From assembly GCA_947095585.1 (NCBI GenBank), contig OX352763.1, positions 12,821,462-12,885,461 of the forward strand: 64,000 bases of DNA, written 5' to 3'. Numbering within the stretch: position 1 is the first letter of the stretch; each line of letters opens with the position of its first letter. The DNA comes from Nephrocerus scutellatus (lineage: Eukaryota > Arthropoda > Insecta > Diptera > Pipunculidae). Of this stretch, positions 1 through 13,300 are shown piece after piece. The position numbers were made by a program, and so were the translations under genes. The notes beneath the pieces were generated by a model. That model made no database searches. It saw nothing but the letters and a program-made list of their open reading frames with translations, and had not been told where the DNA came from.

Positions 1-1155
1 TGAAGGGTAGCCGTGCTGAGTCTGTCGAATTCTACGTTGGCAACTCACTAGATTCGAGTTATATTTATCTACACGCAGACTATCTGGGCTAGCGAGAGCT
101 TTTTATTTTGAGATAACAGAGTAGCTTTTTTGATATTCTTACGTGCAAACCTTGTACTCTCAACGACCCAATCTTTGTTTGATTCCATCTATATGACTCG
201 ATTTCCACTGCCTTAATTGTTTAAGTGTTTTTGTGTAAACTAGAGGCCCTGAATACTAACTCCCCATTAAAATTTCCGTTCGATTGATTACCATTAACGT
301 TAATGCTTACGTTTTTAAACATTTTCGATGCATTGGTCGTCGTCGCGGATCCGTTACAGATCCAAAGCTGATTTCGTAATGATATTCTCTTGTAATGTGA
401 TAATGATTTCGAAGTCGGAACTAGTTCGATCATTCAGCTTTTTGTTTTTGGGAGAAATTTACCACGAGGAGGTTTTATCGCATTTCCACTACCCATATTA
501 GATACGGCAGGTGCCGGGACACTACATGTTATTCCCCTTATTCTTTTAATAGCTGACCACCTAAAGCAGTGTTATTGAAATATGTAACTCGTCTACGGTA
601 TTAGAATATATGCCACGAAATATTTTTGAACGGCTCTCTTGAAAATTTTTCGAATTTCAGCTTATGTCGTCACTTTGCTTTTGAAATGACAATGTGCTCA
701 CATATCGTCACTCAACTGAACACTGAACAAAATTCGTATTGTGACGAAATGAATTTAGGCGATTCATAAGTCATTTCTATTATAATCCTTCACAAGATAT
801 AAGTTATTTGTGTTCCCTTAATCTGTAGAAGAATGACATGATAAATTATTCATCAAATAGTTGGATGGAAATCTGGATGTATAACACGAATTTTGCACAA
901 TAGATTTACTTAGAATTAATTAATTTATTTTGTTACAAATACTCCTTCCTCCTGTTAGAGAAAATTATAACTGAGGAATCATAACAATGCGTACATTTTT
1001 GCCGATTAATGACTACTGCTTTTCAATGCACTCGCACATAAATACTTTAAATAAAAAGTCAGTTCTTATAGGCTTCAGAATTCTTATAAAAATCTTTAAA
1101 AAAAATAGTTTTTTAAAATCAACTAAATAACTTCTCATTCTCTTTTCCTTTACAG
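1..1155. other. mmd intron (3' part), with LINE endonuclease relic
   Basis: No mmd coding sequence is seen. The first roughly 200 bases carry, on the minus strand, a short stretch (DWVVESTRFARKNIKKA) resembling the endonuclease tail of the RTE-like LINE family that recurs at 22164-22460 and 37020-37180. The rest is AT-rich without recognisable content until the pyrimidine tract before 1156. Confidence 0.5.
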
Positions 1156-1325
1156 TATTTCCGTACGCTAAATACCCGCGTATCAGTTGTCTACATTGAG
1201 ACTTGGGGCAAAAATCAAGCGGTCATCGATGGCAGCAAAGATATCAGCAAAGCAATTTCCAATTTCAATGATTACACATCGAGGAATCTTTTTCAAATTG
1301 AAAGGGACACAACGCAACTGCTGAC
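1156..1325 (+). CDS. mmd: mmd exon: metalloprotease domain, N-terminal part
   Basis: 170-nt exon after a pyrimidine-rich acceptor (tttccttt-acag) and before donor gtgagt. It enters in phase 0 and leaves two bases of a codon. It encodes residues 1-56, including a strand reading [10 protein letters not shown], then a helix with NDYTSRNLF. This is the middle of a reprolysin/adamalysin fold, so at least one more metalloprotease exon must lie upstream of the window. The reading frame is intact. Confidence 0.88.
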
Positions 1326-4300
1326 GTGAGTAACGCTATCTTTAATCTCATAATTAGTTCATTATCCAGGCCACTCATCAAGCAAGAATGAGTGAAAGAA
1401 ATATCTATAAATATTAAAAAAGACAACAAAATGCAATTTATCGAATTTAAGAAAAATGTTCTTTGCATTCAAATATGTCATGTGGCCCTCATTCGCTTCT
1501 CTCCACCATTGTTAACCACAAATCAATTGGGTTATCCTTACCTCGAGGGGTGATAAAAATCAATAGCTACGTGACCAAGGATTGAGACAACACGTACACA
1601 GAAGGGATGACAACCAAGACGACGACGTAATAAACAGCATAAAACCTGATGTTGATTGAGCATTTTTTTATAAGACGCCGCCATATCGTTGCGGTGCTCT
1701 GTGACAAGTGGATCCTGAGCTGAAGGATGCTTCAGTGAAGTCTGAGTGTGTGGAAAAGCAGACAGATGAATAATTTAACCCAACATAAAGTGATGGTTAC
1801 GTTTTAGCTTTTTTACCGCCTTGTCTTTTGCTGTTGTGCGTGCGTGATGCCAATCAATTAGACTCAACGCATCGTATGCAAATATTTGCAGATAGACAAA
1901 TTTCTTTACAACCAACCAAGCAGTCAACCATTCTTAATTTGTTTCCTATTTCGTCTTTTATTTGACTCCAATGCAGGACCAAATCGCACAGCGAACACAC
2001 CATTGTTTAATCAACGTTGCTGCCGCGTCGGTGCTGGGTGGATCGTTGTTACACTAACTTTATATATAATTTGCAACCTTCAAAAACTTCAGCGCATTTT
2101 CTTTAGGTCTTTTATTTTTGAGTTTTTCACAAAGTGAATGGAATTTTTGATATTATGGCAATCTTATGAAAATCTTAACAGTAGAAACACACTACAGCCT
2201 CAGTCTAGTCATTTTTCGTTTTATTTTTTATTTTTATTCTTGTCTTCTATATACTCGTACCTTCCTCATTCCTCATTCCTTATTCCTCATTCCTCATTCC
2301 TCATTCCTCATTCCTCATTCCTCATTCCTCATTCCTCATTCCTCATTCCTCATTCCTAATTCCTCATTCCTCATTCCTCATTCCTTATTCCTCATTCCTC
2401 ATTCCTCATTCCTCATTCCTCATTCCTCATTCCTCATTCCTCATTCCTCATTCCTCATTCCTTATTCCTCATTCCTCATTCCTCATTCCTCATTCCTCAT
2501 TCCTCATTCCTCATTCCTCATTCCTCATTCCTCATTCCTCATTCCTCATTCCTCATTCCTTATTCTTCATTCATCATTCCTCATTCCTCATTCTTGATTC
2601 GCATCGGTTTCGGTGGTGCAGTGGTTGGCTCCCACTAACGCAGGGTCGATTATAAAAATATCTAGTTAAAAAAAATTCATTGCATTGGTTTTGTGTGGAC
2701 GAAATTAGCTACGAATTGTGTTCCTCACAATATTTCGTGTCTATGACGCATAAAATGATAGCTAGTTTGTTACGCTCCATAATATGATGCCTTAATCTAA
2801 GCCACTAATAAACTCCAAACTTTTTCTCTACTCAATTTTAATTTAAATTCACTAATGACAAAGTAATAGTTTAAAAACATGCTTCAAAAATCTTTTTAAT
2901 TAAGTTTCTTAAATTCAGTCAGTAAAATTTTTATGTGTATTGCAAATTTGCAAATTCAAAGACTCATTTAATATTCAATCGCACGCACTTCTTCAAACCC
3001 CAATGTTATAGTCCTTAATCATGAGCCCAGCTCCCGACAGCAAATCCTACTCAGAAATGCATAATGGCATAAATTTCTAGAGAAAAATATTCAATTTGGC
3101 ATGAATTAGTTTACGTGCCTGGATGTAACACAAAATAAGAAACAATTTAAGGCAAATATTGACCACAATATTTATTTATGTATACTGCAGAAGAATTAGG
3201 GCGACGTAGTGACGTAAGTAAAACCCAATTAAAATTCAACAAATATTGTCCACTTCACCAGTTTGGACTTTATTATGAATTTTTATTACGAAAATTTAGT
3301 TTCAAGAATCACATCTATGAATAATCAAAATCAACAGTGGGTGGTGGAACAGAAGGTGAAGAACTTTTGTTACTTCTTCACAAAGTACCAATGAATTTTA
3401 ATATTTGTGTATTTACATTTTCAAGCTTAGAGATTCGAGCTCTTGTACCATTTTGCACTAAAGTGATTCGATAGATCACTCACAATATAGAAACACAGAT
3501 GCAGATACACTTTTATTTCGTTTCGTAATTGATGATTATCTAACGGTTTGGTGACATACACATGCACAATATATAATTTTCTTTCTTTTTTTCTTATTCT
3601 CTACTTTTTTCTCTTGGCCAAATGATCTATTGCGGAATCAGTGCACTGTTGGGGTTGGTAATTAATGGGATTCGAGCTCGTGTTGAAACCCATTTAAGGA
3701 GATCGAAAATGTCTCTCATGTAAAAATATCCACGTTCAAAAGGGTATCCGGTTTCATCATAGTGTTTGAGTTTTTTTGCGCAATTCACAAGCCCACCATA
3801 AAAAAAGGGTAAAGGTCAACACATTTTCCCTTAGTAAGCCGAGCATTCGTCGGATGAAAAATGCTTAAGATTTAGCAAAAGAAATTGCTTTACAAGTGTA
3901 AATTTTCAGGCCGATTCGATTACCTCATGCACGACTAAGTGCGAGGGTGAGTGGCGTTAGGAAAATTAATCAAAAGGCATTTTCTTGAAGGGTTTCTTCG
4001 CACGTACGCACCAACGCACGCAATAACATAATATACGAGAATATGTGTCGTTCTCGTTAAGTTAATTTGATTTACTTTTCGACTTTTGAAATGAATGCGT
4101 GCAACGTGCCTGTTGGGTAATAAATAACGTCAGGATGTTTTGGTAATTTTATTGATTATGACTTCACAAAGTCCTTTACATGAAATTCAAATGCTCATTC
4201 CACAACATCTAACATCAGGTACGATTGCTATTATTCAATGTACCGCAATAAAAGGCCGAAATTATTAGGTGCAGTTATACGGGCGGATTATCCGAAAATG

Positions 4301-7300
4301 AGAATCAGTGACAGTTGCAACTATTTTGCGCGTCTATGTACTTTGTGTACAAGGTCTGGAAGGCTTAGTATCAGTAGTCAGCTTGAACCACATTATCTTT
4401 AAAAACCTATGGGCCAATTAATTATTATATTGTAGTTAAAAAAACAACCCATAAAATTTTTCAGGTAAATTCTTTAATAGGAGATCGGGCCTCAGGGCCC
4501 CTTCACTCCAAAAAATTTTCAAGAAATTTTGTCCATGGAGATACACATGTATATAAAATTTGAAGAAAATCGGGTTAATTTTTTTGAAAAATTATTATGG
4601 GCCTCCACGACCCCGGCCACCAAAATTTTTGCAAAAAGTGTTGTCCATCGGAGATACACACGTATATAAAATTTGAAGAAAATCGGGTTAATTTTTTTTA
4701 AAAAAATTTTAGGGCCCCAAGATCCCGAGGTCAGGGGTCTCCAAAATTTTTACAAAAAAACAGTGTTATCCATCGGAGATACACATGTGTATTAAATTTG
4801 AAGAAAATCGGGTTAATTTTTTTAAAAAAAATTTATGGGGCCCCACGAACCCGGTACCCGGGGTCTCCAAGATTTTTACAAAAAGTGTTTTCCATCGGAG
4901 ATACACATGTGTATTAAATTTGAATAAAATCGGGTTAATTTGTAAAAAAAAAAATTATGGGGCCCCATGAATCCGGGGCCCGGGGTCTCCAAAAATATTA
5001 TACAAAAAGTGTTTTCCATCGGAGATACACATTTGTATAAAATTTAAAAAAAATCGGGTAAATTTTGTAAAATATTTGTATGGTAGCCCCCCGAGCCCGA
5101 GGTCCGAGGGGCCTCAAATGTTAACAGAAAGTATTGTCACCGGAAATATACATGTGTGCAAAATTTCAATAAAATCGGCCTTTGGGAAGTGGGTTAAAAT
5201 TTGATCAGAAAATCTGACCAGCCAGCCAGCCACCCAGCCAGCCACGTGCACGCGAAGTTAATATAGAGAATTTAAAAAGAGACTTCTTACTCAAAACTGT
5301 ACAATGAAACTTATTGGTTTTTTCATTAAAAGTTCATTACCACCACGAAAAACATAATTCTTGGAGAGATGAATTTCCCTTTGTGATTAAGTACATAAAT
5401 GACAAAGTATTAGCATACGCTCTTTAGATGTAATCCTTATACCGTTCTGCCAACATGCGTTAATCCATATCCTGACAAAAGTGTATTTACTTTTCCATTA
5501 GGCACGCATAAAATATGGTGGGACGTAGCGCCATATTCTGTACATTGCGTCGTAAACTTAAAAAGATGAGGAAATTTGAATTTCCCAGAAAAACGTTACC
5601 ATGAGTTTGTAAGAAATTACCTTTCGAAGGAAGATATGTTCTTTATTAGGTAATCCATTCTTATATACTCTCTTTACTTAACTTTAATCTTCTTTACCTC
5701 CTGGTCAACCTGTCCTGTTTCTATGCCTTCCTTTGACGAATACTTTCGTAGTGCATGTGAGGGAAAGGTTTTCTCCAAGATCCATTAGGAAAGTTAAAAA
5801 CACAGTAACCGCGAAAGACCTCGCTTGTTATTAGCTTAAGCAAAGCATAAAAATAAAAGCCGCTACTAACCCTTTTTTATCACTGTTCCTAAAGAGGCTG
5901 TTTCTTTTCTTCTTCTTCTTTCGCTTATTTAAGTTTTTTTTGCCCTAATTTCTGAGCAATTTTCATGTTGCCGTTTTGTTGGGCATTTAATTTTTCCACT
6001 TTACTTTTACATCATCCGCTGGCAATGAGCGTAAATAATTTATGTATACAAACCGGCAACAAGGAATAAAACTCTTCGTCACATCGTGGACCGTTGACGA
6101 ATGGGTAATGATTGAACAGTGGGAGGAACTGTACTAAAAGCTGGTAAAACCGATGAAATTCAAAGAAATAAGACGGCATTTAATTTTGCTATGTCTTATT
6201 GAGCATTGTGAGCCTTATGTTTGTTTGTTGAGAATAAATATCTCATGCATCTAAAACAAAACTATTCCACCTTTCAATTAAATGCAATATTTTCAATGGA
6301 ACTTTTGTATGTTGTTGTTGTTGGTTGGAGACTTAAGAAAATGCTAAAATAATTATTATTTAGGCTTTAAAAATAATAATACTTGCGGTACAAGGTCTAG
6401 GTTCTCGCGAACATTTGTATAATATTTTTGCCCACAAACGGAAGGGACATACAATTTAACACCGTATCCGAAAAACGAGTTGGGAAGCTTTCAGAGACAA
6501 CTTATTACTCTCGGACGTTTGTCAGATACTAGCTAGACTTGGGGCTATGAAAAATACTTTTGGTGTTTCAGAAATTCGAGCCTCGAACTCCAACACACTA
6601 ACCAATAACAACGGCGCCCACATATTTAGGCACAAAGTTGATCAGAAAAAATGCTTCGGTGAATGATTTTTATGTCACTGTAAATGAGAAAAAAGGTAAT
6701 CCGTTGCCAAAGTAATATTTCTTCCATAAACAGCATAAATACCAGATTGCCACCTTTACATTCCGCCCCAACTGGTTGGTCCTTTCTTGGGTTCTATAAA
6801 AATAAACAAACAAAAAATAAAACTCTTTATACGCCAGAAGAATCCTTGAAAATTTCTTTACCCACTGGTCTAGTATTTTTGAAGCAAGCGGCACTCATAC
6901 ATTTAAACGCGTTTGTCGCTCCTCAACCCTCATACAATTTGAGGGAAAATTGTACTGTTGCCGCTTTTTCGCGCAAATGTTTTTTCCTCCAACTTCCACG
7001 AACTCGCACATAATCCTTAAGTCCTTGAAGTATGTTTTCTGCTTATTCATCATATATATATATAACCGGGTCTTTGCCTGTACCTATAAGTAATATGTTT
7101 TTTCTTTGCTTTCTCATTACAGAGGTGAAACATTTGCTGGAGGAGAAGCCGGCATGGCTGTTCCAGAAACTGTTTGTACGCCACGAGCTGTGGGCATTAG
7201 CGTCGATATTAATGTTTACGAGCCGCATCTACTGGCCGGAACGATGGCTCATATGATCGGTCATAATATTGGCATGGGCCACGACGATGGAAGTAAGTAA

Positions 7301-10300
7301 TCACCACACGTACACACGTACACACGTACACACGTACTCGTATATGTAAATAGTTGAGGAGTCCCTTTGATTAGGGGATTCACGATATTCATTTCGCTTT
7401 TAGCAGACATATTATAGGTTGTAAAGCGTTGCTGTTTTATACATAAACATATATGAATTGGAATTGTAAATGATAAATACGTATGCATGTGGCTATGTAA
7501 ATATTCTCTGATATTAAATGAGCAAATTTCAATATTTAGGGTAATGTTCTACATCCATTAGCGTCTATAACAAAAAATTGTGGATTCTTAATAGTCATTG
7601 CGTCCATTAGCAACAGTGCTGTTTTGTTGCAGCTTATTCTAACGGTTCATTTGTAGATTATTTTACGGACAAACTCTTTACTCACAATGACCAAATTGTC
7701 ATTTGCAACCATTTCTATGACTCCTTGTCATTAGTGTTCTCATGAAAGTTTTATATGCCTTTGAATACTGACTGCTGACCTGCTTTTGCGTTCAAAAAGA
7801 TTTTTATATCGGTAGGCATATACCTTCCCTATTTGACCAACTCGAAGAATTATTATTTTTCATTATCTGGGGACTCCTTCGTTGGTACGTAAACGATTAT
7901 ATGGCATAGAGTGCTGTGAAAAAATAGTTGGTCCTATTTCAGGCTCCATAATTGCTAAAACTATATAAATTCTGACGCAGATTTGTATGTTGCGTGAATA
8001 CCTTTTGTTGAAAAAGCAATATACATTGGTTCATACCGTATAATGTTTTATAGCTTGTAAGGCTGCAAACCAATTCTTTCATATCATTGGTTCTTGCATA
8101 AGAACTAAATTCAATTTGGCCAGTCTGCAAAGAAGAGCAAATTCTACAGTTTTTAAATCAAGGAGTTTTCAGAATTTCATAATTATTTAGACTAAGGTAT
8201 AACCAGAGTAGAACTTTATAAAGCCATGAGAGAATTCGGCATCCAAAATAAACTGACACGACTATATAGGTTGACCATGACCAATATTATAAGCCAAGTT
8301 AAAATATCCGGATGACTATGAAGATCATTCAACATCAATAACGGGCTCCTACAAGCCCTGTCAAGACTCTTTATATCCAGGAACCATAATATCCCAGGTT
8401 CTGATATATATAAGACAATGGTCATACCATTTCTTAAATATGGATCCGAGACTGCTATCATAGCTGGCTTTAAAGTCAATAAAAATATGGTGTAGTGAAT
8501 TCTGAAACTCTAGACATTCCATCAACTGCCTAAGGGTGTAAATTTTATCAGTTGTTGATTTGCCTGAGATTAACCCACACTGGTATAGACCAATTCTGAC
8601 ATAACGTATGTGACTATCTTGTTTTCAGGGATAGAGGACAAAATCTTATACGCGCTACTCAACAACGTTACACCACGATAACTGCTGCATTTTGTGATAT
8701 CTCCTTTCTTATATAGAGACACAGAATGCCTCATCGCCAGTCTTCTGGCATCGCTTCTTCCTCCCATACTTGCATTATTAGTTCATTAATTGCTTGGTGC
8801 ATTGCGAGGCCTCCAAATTTAATCAGCTCCGCTGAGATACCATCAGATCCCAGGGCCTTTTTATTTTTGAGCCGATTTATCACTCTACTAACTTCGTCTA
8901 TGCTTGGTGGTGGCAGCACATTGTGGTCTTCGGTCATTGGTGGAGCCTCCAATTCCTCAGTTATCTGGCCATTTTGTAACTCATTAAAGTGCTATTCCCA
9001 TCGCTCTAAAATGCCTTTGATATCGGCGGTCAGATTACCCTTACGCGGTGTACATTGCGTCATACCGCGGACTCTTTGGTAGAACTTCCGCGCCTGGTGC
9101 CGTCCGTGCTCTCTGTAATGTTCTAGTTCACGGGCGAGATACTTCTCCCAGGCTGCTTTCTTTTACCGGTGAACTGTTTTTTCATGATCAGAGTTATTCT
9201 TCGGAAAGACCAATTCCTGTAGGTGTCTCTCAGGGATCAGCTTTTGGACTTTTCTCATTCCAGACATACCTTACTGCGAGTATGCCATTTACGGCGATGA
9301 TACAGGAATTTTTGGCACCCGTAAGATAGATAGAAACTTATTTACAAAATAAAAAAAAAGAGTTCACCGAGTACTTCATTAAATGAAAAATACAAAATAA
9401 TGCTGGCAAAACTCAAGGTATTTTCCTTTCAAGAAGAAGAACGTCTTGTTTTTTACTTGGGCTACGATTTAAGTACATATGGCACACACATCAACCGCAG
9501 ACCGCAATGGTCTGTCGCGCGGAATATTATTATTATTTATTATTGTAATAAAACTTTATTTTTAAGCACAGTATTTAGATTGAAAGTTTTTTCTTTAGCT
9601 TTTTTCTTCAAATTACTCCTTATTCTTTAGCATATATACGAAATTTCCAACAATTTTTCAGTTGTTAGTTATGTACAAATACACACCACATTTCTGTGAA
9701 TTGTGCGACTTCATAAAAAAATTATAACGTTTTTCTTACGATACAAATAAACAAATAAAATAAAACTCCGTAAAAATATAAAAAAGAACTCCGTTAATAT
9801 TGTGGACGCATAAATCTCTACAATTAATGCCATGTCTGCATTACAGCTCGCAGTATGCGGATTAAACAATATTGTTTCGACTATTTGATTTAATTTGTCT
9901 TGGAACTTGCTCCCTTTGCCCCGGCCATATTTTCGTGTGGAGACAAAATTATATCATCGGCAATCGCTAGAGTCATATTCCTAGCCCCAAGCAGGTTGTG
10001 TTTGTAGATGCAAAACAGAATCAGCGAGTTCTCGCAAGGTCCCTACTGCAGACTATTCGTAATATTAAAACTTTAAATATAGTGCCACAGTTATCAGATG
10101 TTATTGTCATATCTCATGTACACATGATCATTTTGATAATGTTCATAGTAAGTTCAAGTCTTCTTAATATGCATATCAGCTCATCTGTTCAGATCATGTG
10201 GAAGACGTTCTCAATGTCAACCAGACTGGCAACTGATGACGGGCATTAATAAAAACAATTTGCAAATTACACAACAAATACGGTGCTTCATTATTTTCCT

Positions 10301-13300
10301 GTATCACTGTTGAACGTACAGTCCTTGATAACCCCAATTTTGATGAATTTCCAACGATTAGTCTTTGATTTATGATCGAACATAAAAATAACTTTGGCCC
10401 GACATTACATTACTTCGTGTGCTATAAGACCAATTACGTTGTTATACAAAGGATCAATTGTAATCGTAAATGATTACGCGCTCACATAAAAAAAAAACAA
10501 TCACATACCTAATCATATTACAAGAATTGTTTATGAGAAACAAAAAGCCAAGAAGCCTTTAAAGGAAAAAGTTCAACGAAAAAACATTAAATTCGGTTTA
10601 CGATCGATGCTTAAATATTTTTATTGAACGACTAAAAGTTATATTAAATAAAGTCTCAGATATTCGTGGCATTGTAACATTTTACTTAAGTGTGGGGCTT
10701 TACTTTTAGTTCAGAACAGAAAAATTGTATTTTTTTGATATTTACTTTCTTTTTGATTGTCTTTGCAGGAGAAGAATGCTTCTGCCGTGATTGGCATGGG
10801 TGTATAATGGCGCAATCGATAGTCGGTCAAGAGAATGTCCAACCGTATAAATTCTCTGAATGCAGTAAAAAGGATTACATCGATGCCCTGCGAACGGGGC
10901 ATGGTCTGTGTCTGCTCAATAAGCCAAATGAGGTAAATAATAATGAAATTTCTTTTAATTTGACGTTAAAACTTTTGTTAATTAAAAATATTAGATTTTT
11001 AGCAGTTAGAGAATGGCTTTATTGTTGGACTTTTGAAATTGAAAAATTTGTAATATAATAGCAAAAGAATACATTGATTGTTTTTATTAAAAAATGTTGA
11101 TAAGAGAATCAAAGAGTGGCTAGTTAACAGCAGAATAGGTGGAATAACATCATGTATTTATGCGCCTCGTCTATTCTGATAACAATGACGTGAATCAATT
11201 TCAAGTGAACACGGCTGCTCTTCGCAAGGAATAGACCAGAAACATTTTCGTTCAAGCGATAGCATTCGCTTTTATTAAAAAGAATGCCTGACGTATAGGA
11301 GAAATGGACAAGCCTTAAGAATAGTGTCGTTAGTACTGCTGATTCCATGTTAGGCGTCAGTCGTGAAGATCAGATTGGCTGGTTGGATGACGAATGTAGG
11401 CTAGCAAATAAACGTAAGAGTTTTGCAACCAATGCAACAAGCTTATAGAAGGCACGTGAAGAAGAATATAAAGAGTTGAGAAGATATTAAAAAATTGTAA
11501 ACGTCCGTAAACCCGTAAACTACATAAAGCGAGGACCGTACAAGGCACGGAAGTTCTACCAAACAGTCCGCGGTGTAACGCAATACACACAAATGTGGTA
11601 ATAAGATCGCCGATCTTAAAGGGATCTTAAACCGATGGAAAGAGCACTTTCGTTAGTTGGTAAAGGAAAAGCTAACTGAGAAATAGGAGGGTTCACCAAT
11701 CACCAATGAAGCACTATGCTATCGCTACTAAGCGTAAAATACTTAGCAGAGCGATAAATCGACTCAAAATCAATAAGGCCTCCAGATCAGATGACATCTC
11801 AGCGGAGGTGATTAAATCATGAGGGTCCAAAATACCCCAAGCACTTCTGTAAACATAAATAGGAATTCAAATCATGACAAGTGTGAAGCATTTTCTGATT
11901 AAGTATAAAGAATTGTCACACAATATCAACACACTGAAATGGTTATTGCGGGCGATTTCAATGCAAATAGTTCTGGGTGTCTTCATTATTCTGGCCAGAC
12001 AATACCTGAAGGAAGATGTGTTGATATATTCGCTGAATAAATATTATTACTCAGCTTGAAAATTAATTACAACAATAGCAGAAATTGCAAATCATTCCGT
12101 CAACACACTTGTTCTTCTTTCTTTCCTTTACTCCGCGGGGGAGAATTTGGCTTCTACAAACGCCCACAAATGAACTCGATCTATCGCCTGAGATTTCAAG
12201 AGATGCCACTCTATACCCTGGGATCTTGCTTCATCTCCTATTGTCCTTTTCCATGTCTTGCTAGGATGGCCAACTCGACGGCTTCATTGTGGATTACAGT
12301 CGAGCGCTAGTTTCGTAATATCATCCGCTTGGTTTCTCAGCGTGTGGCCAATCCAGCTACATTTTCGCCGTCTGATGATGATCGCGATTGCTTCCTGCTT
12401 CGTTACTCTCCACAAGTCTTGATTGGTGATAATGTCCGGCTATCTTATTCTCAGTATCCGCCTTAAGCACTTGTTGACAAAGACAGACTTGGAGGCGCGT
12501 CTCAATTAACTCTGTGACTTTTAACGTTTCACAGCCATAAACGAGTACTGAGAGAACGTTAGATTTGAAGATCGTTAGCTTCAGATTCTGGTTATTTTTC
12601 CTTAACTCTCATCCTTATGATGATAATGACCAATGCCGAGTCAAGTAAAGATATCCGAATAACTATCAAGCCTATCTCACATCACTAACTGTCCAAGACA
12701 ACTGAGTTAAAGGAAATAAGTAAATAAATAAACTAACGAGCTAGTACTCTTTTAACAAAAGTTGAAGAAACGAAAATTCTACAAATTTTTTGTACAGATC
12801 TTACATTGTCAGTGCTACTACTAAAAATCCGATATCTATTTCATAAAGCAATGTTGGCGATAAGTCTCTTAAAATTCTTGAAAGCCGAAAACAACGATAG
12901 TCTTAACGAATAATTAAACTGTGGTATTATTAGTTAGTTTATAGCAAAATCCATTTATCTGCAGCTCTTACTCTACATATTGAAAATCCGTAAACAACGC
13001 CATCAAAAGCATTTAACAAAACATCATCAAACGTTTGTCAGTAACCAACCAAGAGAGAAGCATCTGCATCATCTTCAAAATCTCCTCCACATTGACACCA
13101 TTTCTATTTGCCTGTGGTTAAATTCCTGGAGGATACTACCCGCCCCATTCTATCCCATAACAAGCAGCCGGATAAATATCAACAAAAACAAATCCAAAAC
13201 TGTGCTAAAATCATTCATCAAAAATTATTATAATGCGCGAGCACACATTTGCCACATCGTGCGCTGACAGGCACGACCTTAACAGGGCCAAGCCCGCAGC

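Larger units (their letters stand above)
1326..7122. other. mmd intron with satellite, minisatellite and SINE
   Basis: 5.8-kb intron. It holds the 7-bp satellite (2262-2594), a roughly 120-bp minisatellite (4490-5210) and a degenerate SINE (6398-6625), listed separately. The stretches 1500-2260, 2600-4490 and 5250-6390 are AT-rich with no element or exon that I can recognise. Confidence 0.6.
7293..10768. other. mmd intron with LINE fragments
   Basis: 3.5-kb intron. A (ACACGT)n-like repeat lies just after the donor at 7307-7338. The stretch 7340-8190 shows nothing recognisable. 8195-9130 holds LINE pieces on both strands, 9150-9480 a jockey-like piece, 9490-9545 a SINE tail and 9880-10250 a doubtful LINE piece. 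From 10250 to the acceptor only AT-rich sequence is seen. Confidence 0.6.

Noticed and set aside
2138..2597. Long open frames of repeated FLIPHSS
   Set aside because: They are the stop-free translation of a 7-bp satellite in more than one frame, with no other coding sign.
7307..7338. Short direct repeats as a CRISPR-like array
   Set aside because: A simple hexamer-like microsatellite without spacers, in an animal genome.
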